Assembly: GCF_001580455.1 (NCBI RefSeq)
Contig: NZ_CP010951.1
Coordinates: 4,427,001 to 4,491,000 of the forward strand
Origin: Ramlibacter tataouinensis
GTDB lineage: Bacteria > Pseudomonadota > Gammaproteobacteria > Burkholderiales > Burkholderiaceae_C
DNA: 64,000 bases
Reading direction: 5' to 3'
The first letter of the stretch is position 1. The number at the start of each line of letters is the position of its first letter. Below the pieces are notes generated by a model that was given only the letters and a program-made list of their open reading frames with translations, searched no databases and had not been told where the DNA came from. Of this stretch, positions 26,708 to 34,213 are shown piece by piece. The translations under genes were made by a program, and so were the position numbers.

Positions 26708-26794
26708 GCCTCGAAAGAGGCGTTGAAGGGCGGGTCGGAAACGGCCCGCCGACTAAAAGTGGCTCGGGGCCATCAAGACGCGGAGGATTCCGCG
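26708..26794 (+). promoter_or_regulatory. Hairpin-rich leader before rpmI (candidate L20 control site)
   Basis: Three stems lie in the 134-base infC-rpmI gap: GCCTC-GAAA-GAGGC (26708-26721), a 9-bp stem with one G-U and a GAAA tetraloop (26729-26750), and CGCGGA-GGAT-TCCGCG (26779-26794). In E. coli L20 represses rpmI-rplT by binding a structured mRNA site in this same place. Binding here is inferred from position. Confidence 0.5.
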
Positions 26795-26834
26795 GCGCCT
26801 CACGAGCACAATTGAGAGAAAGTGGAGCATTCAC

Positions 26835-27038
26835 ATGCCCAAGATGAAGACCAAGAGCAGCGCGAAGAAGCGCTTCCGCGTGCGTCCCGGCGGCACCGTC
26901 AAGCGCGGCCAGGCATTCAAGCGCCACATCCTGACCAAGAAGACCACCAAGAACAAGCGCCACCTGCGCGGGCCGGTGGGCGTGCACGAGACCAACATGG
27001 GCCACATGGCGGCAATGCTGCCGTTCGCCGGCCTGTAA
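26835..27038 (+). CDS. rpmI: 50S ribosomal protein L35
   Basis: A 67-residue, very basic protein with the L35 signature MPKMKTKSSAKKRFRVRPGG and the middle segment KRGQAFKRHILTKKTTKNKR. The length is typical (65 in E. coli). It binds 23S rRNA in the large subunit. It lies 22 bases before rplT and after a hairpin-rich leader, as in the E. coli infC-rpmI-rplT operon. A GAGAAAGTGGAG ribosome-binding region precedes the ATG. Confidence 0.98.
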   Translation: MPKMKTKSSAKKRFRVRPGGTVKRGQAFKRHILTKKTTKNKRHLRGPVGVHETNMGHMAAMLPFAGL

Positions 27039-27060
27039 ACCACGGACAAGGAGAAATCAC

Positions 27061-27420
27061 ATGCCTCGCGTCAAACGTGGTGTAACGGCTCGCGCCCGTC
27101 ACAAGAAGGTTCTCGCCCTCGCCAAGGGCTTCCGCGGTCGCCGCGGCAACGTCTTCCGCATCGCCAAGGAAGCGGTGATGAAGGCGGGCCAGTACGCGTA
27201 CCGTGACCGCCGCAACAAGAAGCGCGTGTTCCGCCAGCTGTGGATCGCGCGTATCAACGCTGCCGCCCGCGAGTGCGGCCTGACCTACAGCCAGTTCGCC
27301 AACGGCATCCGCAAGGCCGGCATCGAGATCGACCGCAAGGTGCTGGCGGACATCGCCGTGCACGACAAAGCCGCTTTTGCCGGCATCGTGGAGCAAGTCA
27401 AGGCCAGGCTGGCTGCTTGA
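27061..27420 (+). CDS. rplT: 50S ribosomal protein L20
   Basis: A 119-residue L20 (E. coli 118) starting MPRVKRGVTARARHKKVLAL. The N-terminal half is a long basic helix that binds 23S rRNA early in 50S assembly; the C-terminal globular domain (about 60-119, AARECGLTYSQFANGIRKAG) is the part that represses its operon in E. coli. An AAGGAG lies 9 bases before the ATG. A strong terminator follows 47 bases later, before pheS. Confidence 0.98.
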   Translation: MPRVKRGVTARARHKKVLALAKGFRGRRGNVFRIAKEAVMKAGQYAYRDRRNKKRVFRQLWIARINAAARECGLTYSQFANGIRKAGIEIDRKVLADIAVHDKAAFAGIVEQVKARLAA

Positions 27421-27466
27421 GTCACGATGGCGCTGCCTTGAGGCAGCGTCCGGTGCAACCAGGACA

Positions 27467-27505
27467 GGGGCCAGGCTTGCAAGAGCTGGCCCCTTTCCAT
27501 TTTTC
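27467..27505 (+). terminator. Terminator or attenuator between rplT and pheS
   Basis: GGGGCCAG / CTGGCCCC is a perfect 8-bp stem with an 11-base loop, then TTTCCATTTTT. It ends 8 bases before the pheS ATG, so read-through must be controlled or pheS needs partial termination. A smaller stem GCTGCC/GGCAGC lies at 27433-27448. No Phe-rich leader peptide is seen: the only short frame, from an ATG at 27427, reads MALP. Confidence 0.75.
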
Positions 27506-27512
27506 GAAGCCT

Positions 27513-28556
27513 ATGTCCAACGATCTGGAATCCATCGTCGCCGGCGCGCGCGAGGCCTTCGGCAAGGCGGCCACGCCGGCCGACCTCGAGAACGCCAAGG
27601 CGCAGTTCCTCGGCAAGTCGGGCCGCATCACCGAGTTGATGAAGGGCCTGGGGGCGCTCGCGGTCGAGGAGAAGAAGACCCGCGGCGCGGCCATCAACCT
27701 GGCCAAGCAGGCGATCGAGGCGGCCCTGACGGAGCGCCGGCACGCGCTGGCGGATGCCGAGCTCGAGGTGCAGCTGCGCGCCGAAGCCCTGGACGTGTCG
27801 CTGCCGGGCCGCATGCGCGAGCCGGGCGGCCTCCACCCGGTGAGCCTGACGATGGAGCGCATCGAGCAGATCTTCGCCAGCATGGGCTTCGACGTGGCCG
27901 ACGGCCCCGAGCTGGAAAGCGACTGGCACAGCTTCACTTCGCTGAACAACCCGCCCAACCACCCGGCGCGCTCCATGCAGGACACGTTCTACGTGGACAT
28001 CAAGGGCGACGACGGCATCCCGTACAACCTGCGGCCGCACACCAGTCCGATGCAGGTGCGCTACGCACACGCCCACATCAAGAAGTACGCCGGCAAGAAA
28101 ATGCCGGAGATCCGCGTCATTGCACCCGGCCGTACGTACCGGGTGGACAGCGACGCCACGCACTCGCCCATGTTCCACCAGTGTGAAGGCCTGTGGCTGG
28201 GCGAGAACGTGAGCTTCAAGGACCTGAAGGTGGTGTTCACCGATTTCTGCCGGACCTTCTTCGAGAGCGACGACCTGGCGCTGCGCTTCCGCCCGAGCTT
28301 CTTCCCGTTCACCGAGCCCAGCGCCGAGATCGACATCCAGTTCCAGAGCGGCCCGCTGGCCGGCCGCTGGCTGGAGGTCGCCGGTTCGGGCCAGGTGCAC
28401 CCGTCCGTGGTGAGGAACATGGGGCTGGATCCCGAGAAATACATCGGCTTCGCCTTCGGCATGGGGCCGGACCGCCTGACCATGCTGCGCTATGGCGTGA
28501 ACGACCTGCGCCTGTTCTTCGATGGCGACATCCGTTTCCTGCGCCAGTTCCGCTGA
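27513..28556 (+). CDS. pheS: Phenylalanyl-tRNA synthetase alpha subunit
   Basis: A 347-residue class II catalytic subunit. An N-terminal coiled coil (1 to about 90) contacts tRNA-Phe. The catalytic core has motif 2 around VIAPGRTYRVDSDATHSPMF and motif 3 GFAFGMGPDRLTMLRYG near the C-terminus. The start at 27513 gives the family N-terminus MSNDLESIVAGAREAF; earlier in-frame starts lie inside rplT in another frame. It is followed by pheT 23 bases later. It forms the alpha2-beta2 enzyme. Confidence 0.97.
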   Translation: MSNDLESIVAGAREAFGKAATPADLENAKAQFLGKSGRITELMKGLGALAVEEKKTRGAAINLAKQAIEAALTERRHALADAELEVQLRAEALDVSLPGRMREPGGLHPVSLTMERIEQIFASMGFDVADGPELESDWHSFTSLNNPPNHPARSMQDTFYVDIKGDDGIPYNLRPHTSPMQVRYAHAHIKKYAGKKMPEIRVIAPGRTYRVDSDATHSPMFHQCEGLWLGENVSFKDLKVVFTDFCRTFFESDDLALRFRPSFFPFTEPSAEIDIQFQSGPLAGRWLEVAGSGQVHPSVVRNMGLDPEKYIGFAFGMGPDRLTMLRYGVNDLRLFFDGDIRFLRQFR

Positions 28557-28579
28557 CACGACAAGCGAAGGCTTAGAAG

Positions 28580-30997
28580 ATGCAATTCCCCGAGTCCTGG
28601 CTGCGCGAATTCTGCGATCCGCAGCTCAGCACACAACAACTCGCCGACACGCTCACGATGGGCGGCCTCGAGGTCGAAGACCTGCGTCCTGTCGCGCCGC
28701 CTTTCAGCCGCGTGGTGGTCGGTGAGATCAAGGAAGCCGTCCAGCACCCGAATGCCGACCGCCTGCGCGTTTGCCAGGTGGACGTGGGGCAGGGCAGCCT
28801 GCTCAACGTGGTGTGCGGCGCGCCCAACGCCCGCGTAGGCATCAAGGTGCCCTGCGCGCTGGTGGGCGCCGAACTGCCCCCGGGCGATGACGGCAAGGCG
28901 TTCCAGATCAAGCTGGGCAAGCTGCGCGGCGTCGAGAGCCAGGGCATGCTGTGCTCGGCACGTGAGCTCAAGCTGAGCGAGGACCACGGCGGGCTGCTGG
29001 AGCTTGCCGCGGACGCGCCGATCGGCCGCGATGTGCGCGAGGTGCTGCGGCTGGACGATCACATCTTCACGCTGAAGCTGACGCCCAACCTGGCGCACGC
29101 GCTGTCCGTGTACGGCGTGGCGCGCGAACTGTCGGCGCTGACGGGCGCGCCCCTGAAGCAGCCCCGGTTCGAGCCCGTGCAGCCGAAGCACGATGCCAGG
29201 CTCAAGGTGAAGGTCAGCGCGCCCGACCTCTGCGGGCGCTTCTCGGGCCGGATCGTGCGCAATGTCGACACCCGCGCCAAGACGCCCGCCTGGATGGTGG
29301 ATCGGCTGGCGCGCTGCGGCCAGCGCAGCGTGACGGCCCTGGTCGACATCTCCAACTACGTGATGTTCGAGTTCGGCCGGCCCTCGCACATCTTCGACTA
29401 CGACAAGATCCATGGCGCGCTCGACGTGCGCTGGGGCCGGGCCGGCGAACAGCTCAAGCTGCTGAACGGGAACACCGTCACCGTGGACGAGGCGGTTGGC
29501 GTGATCGCCGACGACCGCGAGGTGGAGTCGCTGGCCGGCATCATGGGCGGCGACGCCACGGCGGTGTCCGACGAGACGCGCAACGTCTATGTCGAAGCGG
29601 CCTTCTGGTGGCCCGAGGCGATCCAGGGGCGTTCGCGCCGCTTCAATTTCTCCACGGACGCGGGCCACCGCTTCGAGCGCGGGGTGGATCCCAGCCAGAC
29701 CGTGGAGCACATCGAGCACATCACGCGCCTGATCATCGAGGTCTGCGGTGGTGAAGCCGGCCCCATGGACGACCAGGTCGCCAAGCTGCCCGAGCGCAAG
29801 CCGGTCACGTTGCGCGCCGCGCGCGCGGCCAAGGTCATAGGTATGCCGCTGACGCAGCAGCAATGCGCCGACGCCCTCGGCCGCCTGGGTCTGCAGGCGA
29901 GCACCGGCGACGGGACCGTGACGGTGACGCCGCCCCTGTACCGCTTCGACATCGCGATCGAGGAAGACCTGATCGAGGAGGTCACGCGGATCATCGGCTA
30001 CGACAAGCTGCCGGATACGCCGCCGCTCGCGCCGGTGACGGCCAAGCTGCCGCCGGAGTCCCGGCGCAGCCGCTTCGCGGTGCGCCGCCACCTCGCCGCG
30101 CTGGGCTATTTCGAGACCATCAATTTCAGTTTCGTGGAGGAAAGCTGGGAGCGCGAGCTTGCGGCCAATCCCGATCCGATCCGCCTGCTGAACCCGATCG
30201 CCAGCCAGATGAGCGTGATGCGCTCGACGCTGGTCGGCTCGCTGCTGCATGCCCTGAAGTTCAACCTCGACCGCAAGGCCGAGCGCGTTCGCGTGTTCGA
30301 GATCGGGCGCGTGTTCCTGCGCGATGCCGCGGTGGCCACCACCGACAGCACGGTGCGCGGCATCCATCAACCGATGCGCGTCGCCGGCCTGGCCTATGGC
30401 GAGCCCGATGGCCTGCAGTGGGCGCGCAAGGGCGCGGGGCTCGACTTCTACGACGTGAAGGGCGATGTCGAGGCATTGCTCGCGCCCCGCAAGGCGAGCT
30501 TCAAGGCCGCGGCCCACCCCGCCATGCATCCGGGGCGCTGCGCCACCGTCTGGCTCGAGGGGCGCGAGGTCGGTGTGATTGGCGAACTCCACCCGAAGTG
30601 GCGCCAACGCTGGGAGTTCGCCCAGGCGCCGGTGCTGTTCGAACTCGAGCTCGATGCCGTCACCGCGCGGCAGGTGCCCGTATTCGAGCCGGTGCCGAAG
30701 TTCCAGGTGGCGCAGCGCGATATCGCGCTGATCGTCCGCGACAACGTCACGCACGACGCGGTGCTCGATGCGGTGAAGGCCGCCGCCACCGGCGGGCTGC
30801 TGCGCGACGCCTTCCTGTTCGACGTCTACAAGCCCAAGCAGGCCGCGGCCGGCCTGGCTGCCGACGAGAAAAGCCTGGCTGTGCGCTTGACGCTCGGCAG
30901 CGCCGACGCCACACTCACCGACGAGCAGATCGAGGCGGCGGTCAACGCCGTCGTCGCCGAAGTCGCAGGGCGTGTCGGTGGACGCCTGCGGGGCTGA
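28580..30997 (+). CDS. pheT: Phenylalanyl-tRNA synthetase beta subunit
   Basis: An 805-residue beta subunit (E. coli 795). Domains in order: an N-terminal tRNA-binding OB fold (about 40-150, VVGEIKEAVQHPNADRLRVC), the B3/B4 editing domain (about 210-380) that hydrolyses Tyr-tRNA-Phe, the B5 DNA-binding-like domain (about 400-480, VTPPLYRFDIAIEEDLIEEV), a catalytic-like core, and a C-terminal ferredoxin-fold anticodon-binding domain (PKFQVAQRDIALIV). It precedes ihfA by 41 bases, matching the E. coli order. Confidence 0.97.
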   Translation: MQFPESWLREFCDPQLSTQQLADTLTMGGLEVEDLRPVAPPFSRVVVGEIKEAVQHPNADRLRVCQVDVGQGSLLNVVCGAPNARVGIKVPCALVGAELPPGDDGKAFQIKLGKLRGVESQGMLCSARELKLSEDHGGLLELAADAPIGRDVREVLRLDDHIFTLKLTPNLAHALSVYGVARELSALTGAPLKQPRFEPVQPKHDARLKVKVSAPDLCGRFSGRIVRNVDTRAKTPAWMVDRLARCGQRSVTALVDISNYVMFEFGRPSHIFDYDKIHGALDVRWGRAGEQLKLLNGNTVTVDEAVGVIADDREVESLAGIMGGDATAVSDETRNVYVEAAFWWPEAIQGRSRRFNFSTDAGHRFERGVDPSQTVEHIEHITRLIIEVCGGEAGPMDDQVAKLPERKPVTLRAARAAKVIGMPLTQQQCADALGRLGLQASTGDGTVTVTPPLYRFDIAIEEDLIEEVTRIIGYDKLPDTPPLAPVTAKLPPESRRSRFAVRRHLAALGYFETINFSFVEESWERELAANPDPIRLLNPIASQMSVMRSTLVGSLLHALKFNLDRKAERVRVFEIGRVFLRDAAVATTDSTVRGIHQPMRVAGLAYGEPDGLQWARKGAGLDFYDVKGDVEALLAPRKASFKAAAHPAMHPGRCATVWLEGREVGVIGELHPKWRQRWEFAQAPVLFELELDAVTARQVPVFEPVPKFQVAQRDIALIVRDNVTHDAVLDAVKAAATGGLLRDAFLFDVYKPKQAAAGLAADEKSLAVRLTLGSADATLTDEQIEAAVNAVVAEVAGRVGGRLRG

Positions 30998-31038
30998 AGA
31001 TGAACGCGCCGGCAGTAACGACAACGCAGGAGGAGACC

Positions 31039-31365
31039 ATGGAGTTCGCCGTCGAAAGCCTGGAAACACCCGCGCTCACCAAGGCCCAGCTCGCGGAGCT
31101 GCTGTTCGAGCAGATCGGCCTGAACAAGCGCGAGTCCAAGGACATGATCGATGCCTTCTTCGACCTGATCGGCGGCAGCCTGGTCGAAGGCCAGGACGTG
31201 AAGATCTCGGGCTTCGGCAACTTCCAGATCCGCACCAAGGCGCCGCGGCCCGGGCGCAATCCGCGCACCGGCGAAGCGATCCCGATCCAGGCGCGCCGCG
31301 TGGTGACCTTCCATGCGAGCCACAAACTCAAGGAACAGATCCAGGGCGGCGACGCCGAGCGTTGA
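31039..31365 (+). CDS. ihfA: Integration host factor alpha subunit
   Basis: A 108-residue IHF/HU-family protein. The dimerisation helices are in LTKAQLAELLFEQIGLNKRE, and the DNA-intercalating arm has the conserved PRPGRNPRTGE with its proline (about residue 72). It bends DNA at specific sites together with IhfB, which is not in the window. The start at 31039 is favoured by a perfect AGGAGGAG; an earlier in-frame ATG at 31000 would add 13 residues and lie 3 bases after pheT. It ends the thrS-ihfA operon as in E. coli. Confidence 0.96.
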   Translation: MEFAVESLETPALTKAQLAELLFEQIGLNKRESKDMIDAFFDLIGGSLVEGQDVKISGFGNFQIRTKAPRPGRNPRTGEAIPIQARRVVTFHASHKLKEQIQGGDAER

Positions 31366-31469
31366 CAGGCCGCGCGCTGGAAAAAAAGCAACGCCGCACC
31401 ATCGGGGCTTTGCGTGAGAACGTAACCTAGAGTAACCTCGGAGCTTTCTCTCCTACAACATTGATTTCA

Positions 31470-31919
31470 ATGGAGAAAGCGCTCCCCTCGATACCGGCAA
31501 AGCGGTACTTCACGATCGGTGAGGTTAGCGAGCTGTGCGGCGTCAAGCCACATGTGCTGCGGTACTGGGAGCAGGAGTTCACGCAGCTGCGGCCCATGAA
31601 GCGCCGGGGCAACCGGCGCTACTACCAGCACCATGAAGTGCTGATGATCCGCCGCATCCGTGACCTCCTCTACGACCAGGGTTTCACCATCAGCGGTGCG
31701 CGCAACAAGCTGCAGGAACTGGTGCAGGTCGAGCGTGACAAGCGCCGCGCAGGCGAAGTGATGCTCGAGGGCGTCGAGGACATCGACGTCGAAGACTCGA
31801 TCGCCGATTTCGAAGACAGCATGCTGCCGCCCGAAGAGCGCGACCTGTACGAGCAGAAGATCCTGCTGGTGCGGCGCGAGCTCTTCGAAATCCGCGACTT
31901 GCTGTCGGCCAGCCAATAA
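31470..31919 (+). CDS. MerR family transcriptional regulator
   Basis: A 149-residue MerR-type regulator. The winged HTH covers about 14-80 (YFTIGEVSELCGVKPHVLRY, then RRYYQHHEVLMIRRIRDLLY). The C-terminal part is a long coiled coil with an acidic stretch (VEDIDVEDSIADFEDS) and lacks the metal-binding cysteines of MerR or CueR, so the ligand is unknown. This protein regularly follows ihfA in betaproteobacteria. The ATG at 31470 is chosen; a TTG nine bases upstream is an alternative. It precedes tRNA-Pro on the same strand. Confidence 0.88.
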   Translation: MEKALPSIPAKRYFTIGEVSELCGVKPHVLRYWEQEFTQLRPMKRRGNRRYYQHHEVLMIRRIRDLLYDQGFTISGARNKLQELVQVERDKRRAGEVMLEGVEDIDVEDSIADFEDSMLPPEERDLYEQKILLVRRELFEIRDLLSASQ

Positions 31920-31973
31920 GACACTCGCGGCAGCCGGAAGGGCGGTTGCGACAGGTTATAATTTTGAGCTTGT

Positions 31974-32050
31974 CGGCGTGTAGCGCAGCCTGGTAGCGCA
32001 CTTGCATGGGGTGCAAGGGGTCGCGAGTTCGAATCCCGCCACGCCGACCA
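31974..32050 (+). tRNA. tRNA-Pro (GGG)
   Basis: A 77-base tRNA with the CCA encoded. The 7-bp acceptor stem is CGGCGTG/CACGCCG, the anticodon stem CTTGC/GCAAG encloses the loop ATGGGGT with anticodon GGG, and the T loop is GTTCGAATC. The C1 start and A73 are typical of proline tRNA. A TATAAT box lies at 31957-31962, 12 bases upstream; no convincing -35 box was found. A terminator follows at 32064. Confidence 0.98.
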
Positions 32051-32063
32051 TTCATATCCATCC

Positions 32064-32107
32064 AACGGGTTGCTTTTCGAAAAGGAAGGCAACCCGTTTC
32101 GGTTTTC
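32064..32107 (+). terminator. Terminator of tRNA-Pro
   Basis: AACGGGTTGC / GCAACCCGTT is a perfect 10-bp stem with a 15-base loop. TTCGGTTTT follows, giving a weak T-run. Confidence 0.75.
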
Positions 32108-32188
32108 GGTGTAACTACCCGTAAGCGCAGAACGGCGAGGCCGCATAAAATCCCCCGGGCTAGTCCAACAATAAACCGGGGACCCCTC

Positions 32189-33079
32189 TTGGCAACCGTC
32201 GTCTTTGCGGATCTTGTCGGAAGCACCGGCATTTTCGAACGGCTGGGCGATGAAACCGCCGGCCGCTTCGTCACCCAGCTCACGGGCGCTCTTTCCAAGA
32301 CCTTCCAGCAGCACCAGGGGCGCGTGGTCAAGCTGCTCGGCGACGGATTGTTCGTCGTCTTTCCCCGCGAATCGGATGCCATCGAAGCCTGCGTCGCGAT
32401 CCAGTCGCGACTGAAGGAAAAGCCGGTCTATCCCGGCGGCACCGGCAACCCGGTGCAGATGCAGATGGGTGTGGAGTCGGGCGAAGTCGTCGAGATCGAC
32501 GGCGACTGCTACGGCGACGCGGTGAACAGCGCGGCGCGCCTGGCCGATCTCGCCGGCGCCGATCAGATCCTCGCCACCGGGCGGGTGCGCGACGCGCTGC
32601 CGCCCGCGCAGCAGGCCCAGATGCGAAGCCTCGGCCCGATGTACCTGCGCGGCAAGAACGAAGTCACCGAAGTGTTCCGGGTCGACTGGCAGGTCGAGCG
32701 GGACGCGGATGCAACCGTCATGGGCGTGTCCATGTTCAAGCCGGGGCGGCAGGGCGTGCTGGAGCTGTCGGCCAGCGGCCAGACCCTGAGCCTGACGCCC
32801 CAGGGCGAGAAGGTCACCCTGGGCCGCGCCGCCACGGCCTCGCTGTCGATCAACGACGGCCGGGTCTCGCGCGTGCACGCCACGGTCGAATGGCGAGGGG
32901 GCCAGTACGTGCTGAGCGATGCCTCGAGTTTCGGCACCTGGGTCTATGTGGGCAACCAGAGCGCGCCGGTCGTGCTGCGGCGCACCGAGTGCTATCTCGT
33001 CGGCCAGGGCCAGATCGCGCTGGGCTGCGAGCGCGAGGCGCAGGCGGCGCCCATCGTCGTGTTTTCGGTCAAGGGCTGA
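32189..33079 (+). CDS. Class III nucleotidyl cyclase domain fused to FHA domain
   Basis: A 296-residue protein. Residues 1 to about 170 form a class III cyclase homology domain: metal aspartates in VVFADLVGST and KLLGDGLFVVFP, and the transition-state Asn/Arg in VNSAARL are all present, so activity is likely. Residues about 205-285 form an FHA domain with VTLGRAATASLSI and the phosphothreonine-binding SRVH. cAMP or cGMP output is not decided. The first usable start is TTG at 32189, just before the cyclase fold; longer frames run back into the tRNA. It heads a trio with the TagH-like gene and the kinase, so its FHA domain probably docks a protein phosphorylated by that kinase. Confidence 0.85.
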   Translation: MATVVFADLVGSTGIFERLGDETAGRFVTQLTGALSKTFQQHQGRVVKLLGDGLFVVFPRESDAIEACVAIQSRLKEKPVYPGGTGNPVQMQMGVESGEVVEIDGDCYGDAVNSAARLADLAGADQILATGRVRDALPPAQQAQMRSLGPMYLRGKNEVTEVFRVDWQVERDADATVMGVSMFKPGRQGVLELSASGQTLSLTPQGEKVTLGRAATASLSINDGRVSRVHATVEWRGGQYVLSDASSFGTWVYVGNQSAPVVLRRTECYLVGQGQIALGCEREAQAAPIVVFSVKG

Positions 33080-33094
33080 GCGGACTTGCAGCCC

Positions 33095-34159
33095 ATGCCG
33101 CTCGACATCCGCATTGCCGGCCCCGATCTCGATGTGGTGCGCAGGCTCGCGGAGGGCGGCCCCGAACTCGTGCTCGGGCGCGATGCCGGATGCGACGTGT
33201 CCCTGCCCGATCCTGAACGCACGGTGTCGCGGCGCCACCTGGCCCTATGGGTGGAAGACGGCGAACTGCATTTTCATGTGCTGTCAGTGGTCAACGGCAT
33301 CGAGATGCCCTTCGGGGAGGCGCCGCCCGGCGCGCGCGGCGTGCTGCCGATGGGACAGTTCCTGAAGATCGGAAGCTATGAGGTCAGTGGCGCCCCCACG
33401 GCAACAGAAGAAGACCCGTGGGCCGTGTTCGAGCGCGATGGCTCGGGCGTCGCGCCCGTGCCCGAAGCGATGGCACCGCCGGAAGACGACCCGTTCGGCG
33501 AGTGGGGGTTCCAGGAGACCTTCGGGCAACGCGGACCGGGCGGCGGCGCGCTGCAGTCGGAATCGCTTGAAGCGGGTGAAGTGTCTGCGTTCTTCCGCGG
33601 GCTGGGTGTCGATCCCGGCGCGATGACCCGTGGCGAACTCGAAGCCATGGGGCGCCTGGTGCGTGTGCTGGTGTTGGGCCTCCTCGACCTGCACGGCGAG
33701 GTGGCCGGCGTCAAGCAGGAACTGCGTTCCGAAGATCGCACCATGCTCGCACCGCGCGACGACAATCCGCTCAAGACCGACTGGCCCGCCGAAACCAAGT
33801 TGCGCTACCTGTTCGGAGGGCGGCTGGCGGCGGCGGGCTACGCCCCCCCGGAGCGGGCCGTGCGCGAACTGGTCGGCGACCTGATCGCCCACAACGCGGC
33901 CAGCGGTGCGGCCAGCCGGGCCGCCGTGGCCGGCACCTTGCGGGAGCACGCCCCCGCGGCGTTGAAGGCCAGGTTGCTGGGCGAGGGCGGCAGGCTCTTC
34001 GAATCCGCGCGCGCCTGGGACGCGTTTTGCAAGTACTACGAAGAGCAGGGCGCCGACATGGACCTCTGGGTGCAGCGCCAGCTCGATCGCCACTTCACCG
34101 ACGCCTACCTTCGGGAAAGCCTGCGTGTGCGGCGCGAGACACCGCCGCGCCGGCGCTGA
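33095..34159 (+). CDS. FHA domain protein with TagH-like C-terminal domain
   Basis: A 354-residue protein. The N-terminal FHA domain (about 12-95) has LVLGRDAGCDVSL and SRRHLALWV. A Pro/Glu-rich linker leads to a C-terminal domain (about 165-330, SAFFRGLGVDPGAM, RTMLAPRDDNPLKTDWPAET, then helices) like that of type VI secretion-associated TagH/ImpI proteins, which are read by the PpkA kinase. No other T6SS gene is in the window. ATG at 33095 is chosen; a TTG at 33086 is possible. It lies 15 bases after the cyclase gene and 54 before the kinase gene, so the three are cotranscribed or coupled. Confidence 0.85.
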   Translation: MPLDIRIAGPDLDVVRRLAEGGPELVLGRDAGCDVSLPDPERTVSRRHLALWVEDGELHFHVLSVVNGIEMPFGEAPPGARGVLPMGQFLKIGSYEVSGAPTATEEDPWAVFERDGSGVAPVPEAMAPPEDDPFGEWGFQETFGQRGPGGGALQSESLEAGEVSAFFRGLGVDPGAMTRGELEAMGRLVRVLVLGLLDLHGEVAGVKQELRSEDRTMLAPRDDNPLKTDWPAETKLRYLFGGRLAAAGYAPPERAVRELVGDLIAHNAASGAASRAAVAGTLREHAPAALKARLLGEGGRLFESARAWDAFCKYYEEQGADMDLWVQRQLDRHFTDAYLRESLRVRRETPPRRR

Positions 34160-34213
34160 CTTACTGATGAGGCAGAGGATAAAATTGGCTTTCCCCGTTA
34201 ACCAGGACGCCTC

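Noticed and set aside
27427..27441. Possible leader peptide for pheST attenuation
   Set aside because: The frame reads MALP and has no phenylalanine codons, so a classic Phe attenuator is not supported.
32006..32188. Longer start of the cyclase gene inside tRNA-Pro
   Set aside because: The frame runs through the tRNA and its terminator; the cyclase domain begins right after the TTG at 32189.
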